Origin: Neoarius graeffei
Lineage: Eukaryota; Chordata; Actinopteri; Siluriformes; Ariidae
Assembly (NCBI RefSeq): GCF_027579695.1
Contig: NC_083590.1
Coordinates: 16,726,656 to 16,790,655, forward strand
Reading direction: 5' to 3'
Length of the DNA: 64,000 bases
The notes below the pieces were generated by a model. The model had not been told where the DNA came from. It was given only the letters and a program-made list of their open reading frames with translations, and made no database searches. Positions 24,501-34,205 of the stretch are shown one piece after another (the first letter of the stretch is position 1; each line of letters opens with the position of its first letter). A program made the translations under genes and the position numbers.

Positions 24501-26029
24501 AGCAGAAAAGATTTCAATATGTGTTGCCTGAGAGCTTCAAGGATAAGGCATTAAAGGGCCTTCATGATCTTGCTGGACATCAGGGACAGGACCGAACTCT
24601 GTCACTCGCGAGACAGCGCTTCTACTGGCCTAACATGGAGAGCGACATCAGAGAATATGTCCGATGTTGCCAGAGATGTGTTGTCGCGAAGTCGCCAGAT
24701 CCTGCTGCTCGTGCCCCTTTGGAGAGTATCAAGAGCTCGTATCCGATGGAACTTGTATGTATGGATTTTTGGTCAGCAGAGGATTGTAAGCAGTGTTCAG
24801 TGGACGTTCTTGTGGTAACAGATCACTTTACAAAGCTTGCCCATGCCTTTCCCTGCGCCAATCAGACAGCCAAACAAGTGGCCAAGAAACTCTGGGACAA
24901 TGTATTTTGTGTTTATGGGTTCCCCGAGAGAATACATTCTGATCAGGGCACAAATTTTGAGAGCAATCTGATAGCGGAACTCCTCCGTCTGGCTGGTGTT
25001 GCAAAGTCTCACACGACAGCTTATCACCCAATGGGGAACGGTGCTACCGAGCGATTTAACCGTACCCTAGGTAGTATGCTTCGTACTCTGCCCCTTAAAG
25101 CAAAACATCATTGGCCCCAGCAAATTCAGACACTGACATTGGCATATAATGCTACAGTCCATGAAACAACTGGCTACGCCCCTTTCTTTTTGATGTTTGG
25201 GCGGGTTCCTAGACTGCCAGTGGACATCATGTTCAAGCCAGTCATGAATGACCAAGGGGTGGCTGATTATGATACATATGCAAAGTCTCTGCTCACTTGC
25301 TTGAAAAATGCCATGGAGATTGCACAGAAACACTCCACCGCTGAGCAACAGCACCAGACTAGACAGTACAACAAGCGTGTCAAAGGTACTCACTTGGCTG
25401 TGGGAGATCGTGTCCTAGTGGCAAATAAAGGAGAAAGGGGGAAAAGAAAGTTGGCAGACAAATGGGAGGATGGGGTCTACACAGTCATTGAAGCCAATCC
25501 TACTCTTCATGTCTATAAAATAAAGGATGTCACAGGGCATACAAGAACCGTCCACCGGAACTTGTTACTAGAGGTCAATTTTTTGCCTCTCCCTGAGAGT
25601 AATCTGGATGAGAGTGCACAAGATCATGATCAGTCTTTGATCAGCAATGAGTCTGATGAAGATTGTGACAATGATGAGGATATGTCTGCCGTCCAAGTAG
25701 CTCAGGAAAACGACACAAGTGACCTGTTGGCGGAGTCCTCTAGTTCTCCACTTGATGGCTCAGTCGTGCATCATTCACCTAGCTCTGAGACATTGCATGA
25801 GCTTAGTTCAGTAGGCAGTCCAATTAGAGCCAGTGCTGAACACTCACACACATCAGTCGCATCACTTGCAGATACACCACACTCGACACATACTGATGTA
25901 CCTCCTCTTGATCTACCAGATACATGTACGGATCCCAGTAGTAGTGTTAGGACCCGTGCAGGTAGATTAGTGAGATCAGTGAATAGACTAATTGAATCTA
26001 TGGTTCAAAGGCCATTCCTGAAAGTTTAA
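21536..26029 (+). CDS. Gypsy pol polyprotein
   Basis: A 1,497-aa open frame that begins just after gag. Domains in order: an aspartic protease (LDSGSMACTISG, about residue 60-75), reverse transcriptase (FRLPYRRVPP, CVDFRWLN, YLDDLLVF, residues about 380-560), RNase H (SIDASLDGLGAVLS, about 705), a zinc-binding integrase N-terminus (HDLAGHQGQDRT, about 1010) and the integrase core (MDFWSAED, HSDQGTNFE, near 1080-1150), then a C-terminal tail. RT before integrase is the Ty3/gypsy order. No break is seen. Confidence 0.92.
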   Translation: MGEKTESLNEDSDLISVFEESMANATKGSKVIIQSSQKIQAFSELFYIPVVINHQVQLEGMLDSGSMACTISGPAVEKLRCAGVLPEKQHPEENIVLIGCGGRQTQPEGLYELKIQIYGTCCIVPTLVVPSQPDDLIIGSNVIKHLMHDLKSDSKYWDIVSSYKHQSNPDIDHFLSMFTSVEQWKGQEIPEKVGTVKLTQAVTLLPRHEHLVWGRLPPNVPMSPGSTVMVEPTGSKAQPRGVLVGRLVTPLWGDRWVPMTVVNPSEKPITLKRNCKMADVYPCLALEDFDVFQGLHVVSEKQQPDPSHSSCSGSQPAAALAELGLADIKIDSSHISESCKNELDQLLAEFQDIFSKHPLDCGEVKEFTHRIRLTDDRPFRLPYRRVPPAHYQKLRQVLTEMEERGIIRKSTSEYASPLVMVWKKDGGLRICVDFRWLNARTLKDAHPLPHQSDCLAALGGNCFFSTMDLTSGFYNIPMHEDDKKYTAFTTPLGLHEYNRMPQGLCNSPASFMRMMMGIFGDLNFSKLLCYLDDLLVFAPSESEALSRLRTVFERLRENNLKLAPRKCHLLQKEVRFLGHVINAEGVSVDQAKVEVISNMPVQSLMEHDGCTPSVQKIKSFLGMVFYYQHFIPNCSATAKPLFALTAGQKRRGRLTKDKKFQGVYRKLTPADWTEECNDAFNKLKAMLLDCVVLAHPDFERPFILSIDASLDGLGAVLSQVSEGESKARPIAFASKTLSASQRKYPAYRLEFMALKWSVCEKFSHWLKGHSFTVWTDNNPLTYLLTKPKLDACELRWVSKLASYSFDLKHLPGQRNVVADALSRDVFTRPISQRLLTESYECLSQEANEVGEESIQDAFRVSSQPQILESVNSRPSKFVCGAAEMRALCQAHCDSIDAAESRAMCVTQHLQQLTSCQDALPMISAQELQLSQEQDPYISKVLPFVTARKCPSRRERHGVHSKVLRLFKQFDKLDIRDNVLYRVLKDSVSKQKRFQYVLPESFKDKALKGLHDLAGHQGQDRTLSLARQRFYWPNMESDIREYVRCCQRCVVAKSPDPAARAPLESIKSSYPMELVCMDFWSAEDCKQCSVDVLVVTDHFTKLAHAFPCANQTAKQVAKKLWDNVFCVYGFPERIHSDQGTNFESNLIAELLRLAGVAKSHTTAYHPMGNGATERFNRTLGSMLRTLPLKAKHHWPQQIQTLTLAYNATVHETTGYAPFFLMFGRVPRLPVDIMFKPVMNDQGVADYDTYAKSLLTCLKNAMEIAQKHSTAEQQHQTRQYNKRVKGTHLAVGDRVLVANKGERGKRKLADKWEDGVYTVIEANPTLHVYKIKDVTGHTRTVHRNLLLEVNFLPLPESNLDESAQDHDQSLISNESDEDCDNDEDMSAVQVAQENDTSDLLAESSSSPLDGSVVHHSPSSETLHELSSVGSPIRASAEHSHTSVASLADTPHSTHTDVPPLDLPDTCTDPSSSVRTRAGRLVRSVNRLIESMVQRPFLKV

Positions 26030-26339
26030 TGGTTTAGAGATTAACCAAGTTTTTGTTTGATACAGACTTTTACGAAGTACTTTTGGTTTGTTTTTCACAT
26101 GAATAGTAATTAATGGGTATAAGGCCAAGTATTGTATGATGTAACAGGCATCATATTGACAGTATCAAAGGGAATTAAGAGACTTGATCAACCTCTTATT
26201 TTTCTCTTAACCTTGAGTTTGAGGTAACCTTTTGGGGATGATTAGTGGACTAGGTCTAATTTGATCTTGAGCCAGATACCAGTATTAGATACTACCCAGA
26301 TTGTCTATCAGGATATTGGTGAATTTCAGGAGGGGTGTA

Positions 26340-27156
26340 TGTAACGGTGTAAATAATAAGTTTTCTTTCCCTTGCTTATTTTTTTTATTTTGAAACTTCA
26401 CCAATTCCTGATTTGTCTCTTTAATGTTGTCTAAATGAATACACTGAGAATGTGAACCTGTACTGCCCCTTTAAGGAAATTATTTCCGTTTTCTTGTTCC
26501 CATGGTTTTTCCTCAGTCTGTGATTGCTGTGCTGAGGAAAGGTATGCTTGTTTCGTTGATGAATCATAAAAGTACATATTCTTAGTGTTAAACTCTTACA
26601 GATCGTTTATAAGGTCAAGATTAACATGTAGATAATGATAGTGGACATGCAGCTTAGTATACATACGATGTGAGTTTGTGTTTCTTTTATTTTGTAAGAT
26701 GGTTTTCAGAAAGTTTTTCTCTGCTACAGGCTACTCCCGTATGAAGATTGCATGTCAGCCTTTTCTTTTCTTTTGTTTTGCTACGTACAGGTATGTTGAA
26801 CTCAGTGTATGTTCATTTTACTTAATGTTTACTTTTGTTGACTATGTTTAGCGTATAGCAGCACTCTTATACTGTATGTTGAGTGAAGTTTCCGTCTGTA
26901 TTTGCATACAGACTTAGCGTGTACAAGCCAGTGAAATATACTGTTGCTCAGTCTGTGATTGCTGTGCTGAGGAAAGGCTACTCCCGTATGAAGATTGCAT
27001 GTCAGCCTTTTATTTTCTTTTGTTTTGCTACGTACAGATATTGCTTTACGCTAAATAAAGCAACCAGTGAGAGAATCAGTGTCCGGCCATTCCCTGCCTA
27101 GTTCACAGCACAGCCACTACCAGACAGAACACAACGCAACGCACAGTCCCGTTGCA
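26340..27156 (+). repeat. 3' LTR of the gypsy element
   Basis: Same length (817 bp) and, by eye, same sequence as the 5' LTR, with the same split and continuous copies of the internal block (26512-26541 plus 26730-26790, and 26947-27037). A purine-rich AGGAGGGGTG tract precedes it. Confidence 0.92.
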
Positions 27157-27160
27157 CTAA

Positions 27161-27864
27161 CCATAAACCCAAATACTTGAAGCCCTCTCCTCTTTTGAGT
27201 GGATGGTTGTAAAGCAGGACTTTATGTCTCTCTGGAACTTTCTTCCGTGTAAAGTATGTCACTTGCGATTTTTGTACAGAAAACTTAAAACCCCACTCCA
27301 CTCCCCATTGTTCAAGAATATATAAGTCCTTCTGTATTGTTTTAGTAATATATGGAATATTATTGCCCCTTCTCCAAATGACAGCATCATCAGCATACAG
27401 TAGTCCATCATTGATTCTGCTCAAGTTCTCAAAAATGTCATTAATCATAATATTGAATAAAATTGGGCTAATAACACTGCCCTGCGGAATTCCACCTTCC
27501 ACTAAGAACTCTTCTGACTTAGCTTCACCAACTCTAACACTCAAGGTACGTTTTGATATGAAATTTAAAATGTAGTTGTACATCTTCCCTTCAATGCCCA
27601 TTTTCTGTAGTTTAATTAATAGTCCTTCTCTCCACATTGTATCATATGCCTTTTCAATATCCAGAAAGATTGCTACCATAGCTTCTTTCATAGTCAGTGT
27701 CTTCTCTATTTCATTTGTGAGTTTGACCAGTGCATCTGTAGTTGACCTTTGCTTTCTAAAACCTGTTTGATAACCATGGAGTAAGTTATTATATTCCAAG
27801 TAATAGTTAAGCCTAGTTACAACCATCTTCTCCATTAGTTTGCCCAGGTGTGAGGTGAGGGGTA
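27161..27864 (-). pseudogene. Nimb LINE reverse transcriptase, 5' part
   Basis: Open through the RT core: GYQTGFRKQRSTTDALVKL, IFLDIEKAYDTMWREGL, GGIPQGSVISPILFNIMIND and LLYADDAVIWRR (YADD active site), ending at GFKYLGLWL where the gypsy inserted. On the far side of the gypsy the LINE continues with NKLSWKHHIEYV near 18900, so the two pieces were one frame before the insertion. Confidence 0.85.
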
Positions 27865-28454
27865 GCGTCATGAATTCTGGACCTACCGACTTTTTTATAT
27901 TGTGAAAATACGGGATATTTTCGCGAAAATAAAAAAAAAACGGGAAGACAGCGGGAAATAAGTCAAAATAAGGGAGTTTCCCGGGAAAAACGGGAGGGTT
28001 GACAGGTATGCCCGGGGCGGAGTTCCCCAAACACTAAAGTATAATGTCATATTGCATAAAAATTCTTCCCGTTTAACAAAAATGTGCCATCTGATGTTAT
28101 TTTTTACATACCGGCTATCTCAATGGGGCACTTTTATTTCAAATAACTGTGCAGACACCCGCTGTCTTCCGCGGCAAAATAGCTGAACCATTTATTAGTG
28201 CTGTGCATCGCCTGCCCGCTGCTGCCGGCGTCCAAACCAACTCTACACACTTCCGAACGCAATTCACAGAAATATGCGCGCGCGTCTTGGGGACTTTCAC
28301 TATATAACGCAAACATCTCATAACATGTTATTATCTTTGTGTAACCCAGTAGAGAATTGGGTCCAGTTCTATTTTATTTTTCTATAGTTTCCTTACTAAT
28401 TTAATTTCATTTGTTAATCAGCTTGTCAATCAGTTATTTTACACACACACACAA

Positions 28455-28567
28455 TCCTTCTCATCTCATCTCATTATCTCTAGCCGCTTTATCCTTCTAC
28501 AGGGTCGCAGGCAAGCTGGAGCCTATCCCAGCTGACTACGGGCGAAAGGCGGGGTACACCCTGGACA
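28455..28567 (-). repeat. SINE 3' fragment
   Basis: Reverse complement of the tail of the tRNA-headed SINE at 50474-50852: TATCCTTCTACAGGGTCGCA, GCCTATCCCAGCTGACTACG and an ATCTCATCTCATT end. The head is missing. Confidence 0.85.
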
Positions 28568-28658
28568 CACAATCCTTAATTGTCGCATTTCATAGAGTGG
28601 ACAATTATGATTGGTCAAGAGGGAACAAGTCCCGCCCTCTTCACACAGAAGTCAAGTG

Positions 28659-29515
28659 CAGTGTTGCCAGATTGGGCGGTTTTCCGCCCAATTGGGCTAC
28701 TTTTGATTACATCTGGCGGGAAAAAAATGCATTGGGCGGGTATATACAATTTGGGCTGCTTTTGCCAACAACTGGCGGTTTTTTAATATTGTGAAAACTG
28801 CACAACAAACCGTTATTTTATGGTTTAAAAACAATACAAATACAAAATTCAGTATACATCACTCACTCGTATTATGGTCATTGCAGTGAGTTATTCAGTC
28901 GCTATAACAACGTGACGTCACATCAACAAACTAGCGTAGTGCGCCGACGCAGAAGCCTGAGGCAGAAGCCCGCGCTCTCTCAACTCTGTAGACTAACAGC
29001 TGTAGCGCCATGCGTCTTTCAGCACCCTGGTGGAGAGTGACTGTTCATGTAAATATGGTCTCCGTATGTCCATAGTAATCTGTTTACGTGTAAATAGCAG
29101 GTGGTTACTGCTGCTGTGTTAACTTGGGCCTGGCACTGGGATACACGAGGTGTATTTGGCAAGTTCTGTGATTGTTTTATTATGCTCTTTTTGGTTGTGA
29201 TTTGCTATCTGTAACAGTCAAGATATTTCTGCAGTGTCGAGTAAGGCCACAAGAGGGTGGCGCCTACTTTTTTGTATCGTGTATGCACTCTCTTGTTCTC
29301 CCCTGCCACACGGACTTCCATTCTCTTTCTTATGCTTATATTCTCTTGTAAGTGGTGATAGCGTATCAGCATATGCGATCCTACGCATGTATGATTAATA
29401 AACGCAACTACCGTTGAGATCTGGCAACTTAAGCCTTTGGGCGGGATTTTATTGGATTGGGCGGGTTTCAAACTGTGATTGGGCTGGAAACTGTCACTCT
29501 CATCTGGCAACACTG
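28659..29515. mobile_element. Non-autonomous DNA element with CAGTGTTGCCAGA ends
   Basis: Inverted ends CAGTGTTGCCAGAT(T) and the reverse complement at 29502-29515, with inner GGGCGG/CCGCCC repeats. CAAGTG flanks both sides (28653-28658, 29516-29521). No ORF of note. A second member of the family is at 32573-33571. Superfamily not certain; hAT is the best guess. Confidence 0.7.
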
Positions 29516-30329
29516 CAAGTGAGTTGCATGGCGGGTGAAAGCAGCAGTGACCGGAGCGGTGAGAAATACAGAGAGAGTTATAATAGCGGTTATTAACACT
29601 GACTGTCCATTAGAGAATCCTGAGCTGAGGCAGCGGGGGTGTGCGGGCATCGGCGTCGCCAGGGGTATTTTACTGGGGCACGTGCCCCAGTATAGATCTG
29701 TAGTGCCCCAGTAAAAAAAATCCAGTGACGAAACGCTCTGAATTTTAAACTTGGGAATAGCTGCAATTTAATTAATTCATAACGTGGGGTAGGCTAACCG
29801 ATGCGCGAAGAAGACCATCTACAATGCTTTTACATTGGTAGTTTTGGCTGGCCTCGCGCACTCTAAGCAATGTGAAAAAAGTGTGCGCGTGACATGAGTA
29901 ACATCTTGGTTGCTATGGGGACCGCAGACTCCAGCAGCCCTCAGATGCAATGAAATTCAGAGCAGGGGAAACCATCTCTCCGTGTTTTTCAACTGTTTAC
30001 AGGTTAGTAGACAGTAATTCCACTGTCATTTTTGTAACGCTGTAGAATTAATATGTGTTGGGACATTGTTTTCGTGTTGTCTTGATTTTTTGTTTGAAAC
30101 GAAGGGATATTGAAAAGTTTGCATTCATTCCGTCGTCTGCAACGTGGCAAGCCGCGAGCCCTCAGTTTGCGTGTTGCCAGATCGCGTTGATAGTTTTGTG
30201 ATGGACTGTGTGAAGATAGCCACCTAACGTAATGACACACAACTGTTGTTTTGGAGGCTACGTCCAGTTGAGTATTGTAATTGAATTATTGAATCGAATT
30301 TCAATTGCACATGCACGCGCTCTGCGCAC

Positions 30330-30413
30330 ACACACACACGTGCGCGCGCACAGACACACGCGCGCGCGCGCGCGCGCGCACACACACACACGCACACACA
30401 CACACACACAGTA
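30330..30413. repeat. CA/CG mixed microsatellite
   Basis: Alternating purine-pyrimidine run of CA, CG and TG dinucleotides, including an 18-nt CG tract, which favours Z-DNA. Confidence 0.9.
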
Positions 30414-30452
30414 GGCCTAGCGGAGCAGCGTTTTTCTTCTCTCAACAGCAAG

Positions 30453-30905
30453 GTGCTAAAAGGTGTTATGGCTTGTAATCCAGGATCAAAAAACTTCCTC
30501 TGTGAGGAAGACCTCAGAGGTCTGGCAGAGCATTACAATGTTGATGTTAATCATGAGGAAGTGTTAGTGGCTAAAAATTATCTGTCCAGAAAGCAGGAAA
30601 ACCTTCCAATTAAAGACATGCAATGTCTTTTAGGCTTGTTGGATCATGTCATGTTTCCAACATTGACACAGGTCATTCAGATATCCCTGACCATTCCAGT
30701 GTCCAGCTGCTCATGTGAACGAACTTTCAGTGTGCTTAGACGCCTCCACACTTGGCTAAGAAGCACAATGGGGCAAGAAAGACTTCATAATCTAGCCATC
30801 TTGACAGTTGAGAGAGAGGAACTCTCTAAGTTGAACCACTGTCAAGTGATTGACTGCTTTGCCAAAATGAAGCCAAGGCGTTACCGATTACTTCTTAAAA
30901 AATGA
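30453..30905 (+). pseudogene. hAT transposase C-terminal (dimerisation) fragment
   Basis: A 150-aa open frame containing LTIPVSSCSCERTFSVLRRL and TMGQERLHNLAILTVERE, the hAT dimerisation domain with its SSCSCERTFS core. It ends naturally at LLKK. The N-terminal zinc finger and the catalytic core are absent, so it is an inactive remnant unless it is a domesticated exon, for which I see no evidence. Confidence 0.85.
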
Positions 30906-30961
30906 TTGTTTTGCTTGCCAACTGAGGCCCAACTTTATCTGTGTTTTTGTACTACAACTAC

Positions 30962-30964
30962 ACA

Positions 30965-31021
<57 letters not shown>
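30962..31021. repeat. (CA)n microsatellite
   Basis: Nearly pure CA run of about 60 nt downstream of the hAT fragment. A separate AT-rich repeat of ATATAAATAT-type units occupies 31370-31460. Confidence 0.9.
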
Positions 31022-31024
<3 letters not shown>

Positions 31025-31561
31025 GGTGCTTTTAGAGGCTTTTGGATTGTGTTTAGAGATGTTCAATGCTGAAAATGCGTGTGCTTACAAAGATATGTTT
31101 GGTGATTTAAAAGGTATCAAGTGTGAATACTGTTGGCCATTAAGTACTCTTGGTTGAGTTTAAAAACTCGGCGGTGTTGTATTGTATGTTAATATGTTCT
31201 TTTACAATATTACCAACAGTATAAGTATTACATTGCTATTATCACAAATGTTGCAAATATTCATACTGTTATTATTAAATGATTGACCTGGATTCAGTGT
31301 CCTCGTAATCATTTTGAGTTTTACAGCTCTAGTGACTAGTTTTAAGCAGGCCGTTTCTAAATATAAATATCAATATATAAATATATATTACATAAAATAT
31401 AATATATATTACATAAAATGTAATATATATTATATAAAAAATATAAATATAAATATAGTGCAAAATTTTTAGCTCGCGCGCTTCGCGCGCTCGCATACAT
31501 TTCCTGTGCCCCTTTTGTGCCCCAGTATGGTCTTGGGTCTAGTGACGCCCCTGTGTGCGGG

Positions 31562-32249
31562 GATCCGGGAGCGAGGAGGAGGCCCGACTTTTGGCAGCGT
31601 CGTCTTGACGAGTTGCCGAGTGAATGAGCACTCGCGCATGCGCACTGTATTAGCCCCACAGTGAGTTGATAGGAGAGGCGCAGAAAAACGCGGCTTTGCT
31701 CCATGAACACTTGAACTTGGCTTATCATTACTGTTCACTGTTTCTGTTAACTTTAAGAGGTAAAACTGCATATTCTTGCTCTGATAACTTAAAAGAAGTA
31801 AGGTATAATGTTTATTTTGATGCTGTGTGTGGTTATATTGAGAGATGCTGTATGATATATGGGATGATGAAACTGATGAATATGTTCATTTACAACTAAG
31901 TTAAACATAATTCATGGTTGAAGAGCTATAATTCATGATTGATTAAATTTATGTGTAAAAAGGTTGATTAAAATGTGTAAAATACTTACATTGGGAAAAA
32001 ATAACTGTACAGTTAAGAAAGATAATTAATTTAATCATTATTGTGTTACAGTAATGTGTTGATTTATATACTGACTATGGCCATAAGAGAGAAGTTAGTG
32101 ATGTCATATAAATAACAGTCCTGTCTTCATACAGACTGGGTTTTTGAGAATCATTAGAACTGGATCTGGATTTCTCCTGTTGATGGGAGATGGCGAGCCC
32201 CCAGTGAGATCTCTCCTTAATTGGAGGAGTGAGGAACCAAGGCCGAAGA
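31562..32249. other. Intergenic, one NRF1 palindrome
   Basis: GC-rich at the left with GCGCATGCGC at 31634-31643, then AT-rich. No coding exon recognised. The sequence up to 31561 on the other side of the hAT shows what the uninterrupted site looked like. Confidence 0.4.
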
Positions 32250-33775
32250 CAGAGATGCCAACCACTATGAAATGTTCATATTTTATACGATTTTCTGCCA
32301 CTTTTGCACCACTACGACCAGTTAATTCGAAACTACGAATTTCGCAGTGATTGGAAAAAAAATCAGTTCGTTCTGCATTTTTGTTTGGTACGTTGAACTC
32401 CGCCATGATCGAAGAAAATTCAGTCCGTTCCGCATTTTCGGAAGGATGAAATCCGCGGGAATCATTCAAAGCTTTCGTGATACGTCGTCGCTGATTGGTT
32501 GATATTCGCTTCCGGGTTTGAACTCGACCAATCAAAATTCGTGATAGTGCCATCCGACAATGGAGAAGCCGGCAGTGTTGCCAGATTGGACGGTTTCCCG
32601 CCTAATTGGGTGGTTTTGAATTCTACTTCGCGGGCGAAAAATGGCTTGGGCTGGTTAACAAAAATTGGGTGGGTTTGACGTTAGTTCGGCGGGTTTTTAT
32701 CAGATGTTTATAAATATTTCGCACCAACGTTCTGTGTGAGAATGCAGCCAGAGACACTTATATAGCCTTAGAAGGACTTTGATGCAGCACGTTCTATGTA
32801 CTATCTACGTCCACTAGTCTCCATCCAATCCAATCCATATTAAACACTACTGTGACCCAATCAGAGATCGTGGGCATCCGATGTAACTGTAAGACTAATA
32901 TGAATGTGTGTAATGTAGTGCAGAAACTGAACTCATAAACTAGTAAATAAGAATGACGCAATCCATTCTCCATTTTCTTTTCTCATGTTACATTCAGCCA
33001 TGCATTGTAGCCTAACTTTTTTTTTTTTCATTGAAGTATATAAAACAGGTACAATCTAACAAATCCACAAAAATCAGGATAACAGATGATGAAAATACAT
33101 GGATGTAGACAAAAATAAACTAAGCAGAATAACTAGGCCTATAAAATTAATAAAACAAACAGGATAAATAAAAGACAAATAAAAATAAATAACCTCAGCA
33201 ATGCAGATGTTAGATATGCATCGTAGCCTAACATAGCCTACATAATATTCTGCGTGTGCGCCACCTACTGGTGCATGTAGGATTCGGAACACAGCAGATG
33301 ATTGCAAAGTTATAATCTGATTCAACCATACAGAGCCGAGTACCAGACAGCAGATTCTTCACCTCCAGCACTGACGGTCTCATGTTGCCATTTAGAAGTT
33401 GTTTGCATTTGTTGTTCGATTTCCAAATAGTATACTGGTCTTTAGCTGCATATTTTTACTTTACAAGATAGGCATCAAGTACAATTTACGTTTTGGGCAG
33501 TTTTAAGTGCATTTTGGCGGGTTTTGAACATATTTTGGGCTGGAAAACATCAGCAGTATCTGGCAACACTGGAAGCCGAGCAAGAATAACCAGAAATTTA
33601 ATGATAAATATACAGCAACATGGCCGTGTATTGTTCCTTCGCGAAAGGGGATGTATTTCGCACAATGCACGGTTTGCAACTGCGATATTTCTGTCCGGCA
33701 CAGCGGACAATACGAAAACTACAGATTCTTCGGCCCCGGACTACAGATCTGTTTATTGAAAAGTTGGCATCTCTG
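32250..33775 (+). mobile_element. hAT-like element with CAGAGATGCCAAC ends
   Basis: Ends CAGAGATGCCAAC (32250) and GTTGGCATCTCTG (33763-33775) are perfect inverses, flanked by CGAAGA on both sides. A short stretch at 33651-33750 reads CTVCNCDISVRHSGQYENYR, a BED-like zinc-finger start of a transposase. The rest is missing. The element at 32573-33571 is inserted in it. Confidence 0.7.
32573..33571. mobile_element. Second CAGTGTTGCCAGA element, nested
   Basis: Inverted ends as in 28659-29515. Flanks GAAGCCGG (32565-32572) and GAAGCCGA (33572-33579) agree in 7 of 8 bases, an 8-bp target duplication that suggests hAT. No ORF of note. Confidence 0.75.
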
Positions 33776-33837
33776 CGAAGAGGACACCACATCCCTTCTT
33801 CGCTTTCACTTATGCATCAGTGTGGTAGGACCACCGC

Positions 33838-33905
33838 CAGGGGCGCAGATAGGATTTTTGAACTGGGGGGGACTGAGCTGTCAGCAAATGATTCCATTTT
33901 GTGTA
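33838..33905 (+). mobile_element. Possible hAT terminus
   Basis: CAGGGGCGCAGATAGGATTT resembles the end of a fish hAT family by recall. The opposite end was not found; 36172-36590 may be its continuation on the far side of the Tc1 nest, with no gene recognised there. Confidence 0.35.
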
Positions 33906-33927
33906 TATATGTGTGTGTGTGTGTGTG

Positions 33928-33974
<47 letters not shown>
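33906..33974. repeat. (GT)n(AT)n microsatellite
   Basis: GT run passing into an AT run of about 40 nt, directly abutting the Tc1-like element. Confidence 0.9.
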
Positions 33975-33976
<2 letters not shown>

Positions 33977-34205
33977 TACCGTTCAAAGGTTTTGGGTCAC
34001 TTTGAAATTTCCTTATTTTTGAAAGAAAAGCACTGTTCTTTTCAATGAAGATCACTTTAAACTAATCAGAAATCCACTCTATACATTGCTAATGTGGTAA
34101 ATGACTATTCTAGCTGCAAATGTCTGGTTTTTGGTGCAATATCTCCATAGGTGTATAGAGGCCCATTTCCAGCAACTCTCACTCCAGTGTTCTAATGGTA
34201 CAATG

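Larger units (their letters stand above)
18927..27156 (+). mobile_element. Ty3/gypsy LTR retrotransposon, looks whole and young
   Basis: An 8,230-bp element with two 817-bp LTRs that look identical by eye, a 4-bp target duplication CTAA (18923-18926, 27157-27160), a tRNA-like primer-binding site, and open gag and pol regions in the gypsy order (protease, RT, RNase H, integrase). It lies inside the Nimb LINE. Identical LTRs imply a very recent insertion, the youngest layer of this nest. The subfamily is uncertain, perhaps near the fish Barthez/CsRN1 group. Confidence 0.92.
17310..27864 (-). mobile_element. I/Nimb-clade LINE with RNase H, 5' truncated, split by a gypsy element
   Basis: A minus-strand LINE with 3' tail (GAA)n at 17310-17324 and 5' truncation inside the RT domain near 27864. 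A 14-bp target duplication GCGTCATGAATTCT is present at 17296-17309 and 27865-27878. The LINE is about 2.3 kb once the gypsy (18927-27156) is removed. The order RT, RNase H, C-terminal CCHC-like region places it in the I clade, most likely Nimb. Confidence 0.85.
16451..28010 (-). mobile_element. hAT-type element with 8-bp target duplication, filled by later insertions
   Basis: Left end CATACCTGTCAACTTTG at 16451 and right end TTGACAGGTATG to 28010 are inverted. The 8-bp target duplication CCCGGGGC is perfect at 16443-16450 and 28011-28018. Without the nested LINE and gypsy, the element is only about 1 kb: 16451-17309 plus 27865-28010. It is an internally deleted hAT that keeps one transposase exon. 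The right inner end has CCCGTTTTTCCCGGGAAAC-type sequence on the minus strand. Confidence 0.85.
29648..31553 (+). mobile_element. hAT element remnant with perfect 8-bp target duplication
   Basis: The target duplication TGTGCGGG is perfect at 29640-29647 and 31554-31561. The ends share GGCGTC(G/A)C and ACTGGGGCAC motifs in inverse orientation. The 1.9-kb unit contains the C-terminal part of a transposase and two long CA/CG microsatellites. It resembles fish hATs whose protein is annotated as zinc finger MYM-type 1-like. Confidence 0.82.

Noticed and set aside
29200-29400. Possible solo LTR inside the 28659 element
   Set aside because: No TG...CA pair or flanking duplication could be fixed.
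30232-30451. Long open frames over the CA/CG run
   Set aside because: The frames are products of a dinucleotide repeat and have no domain.
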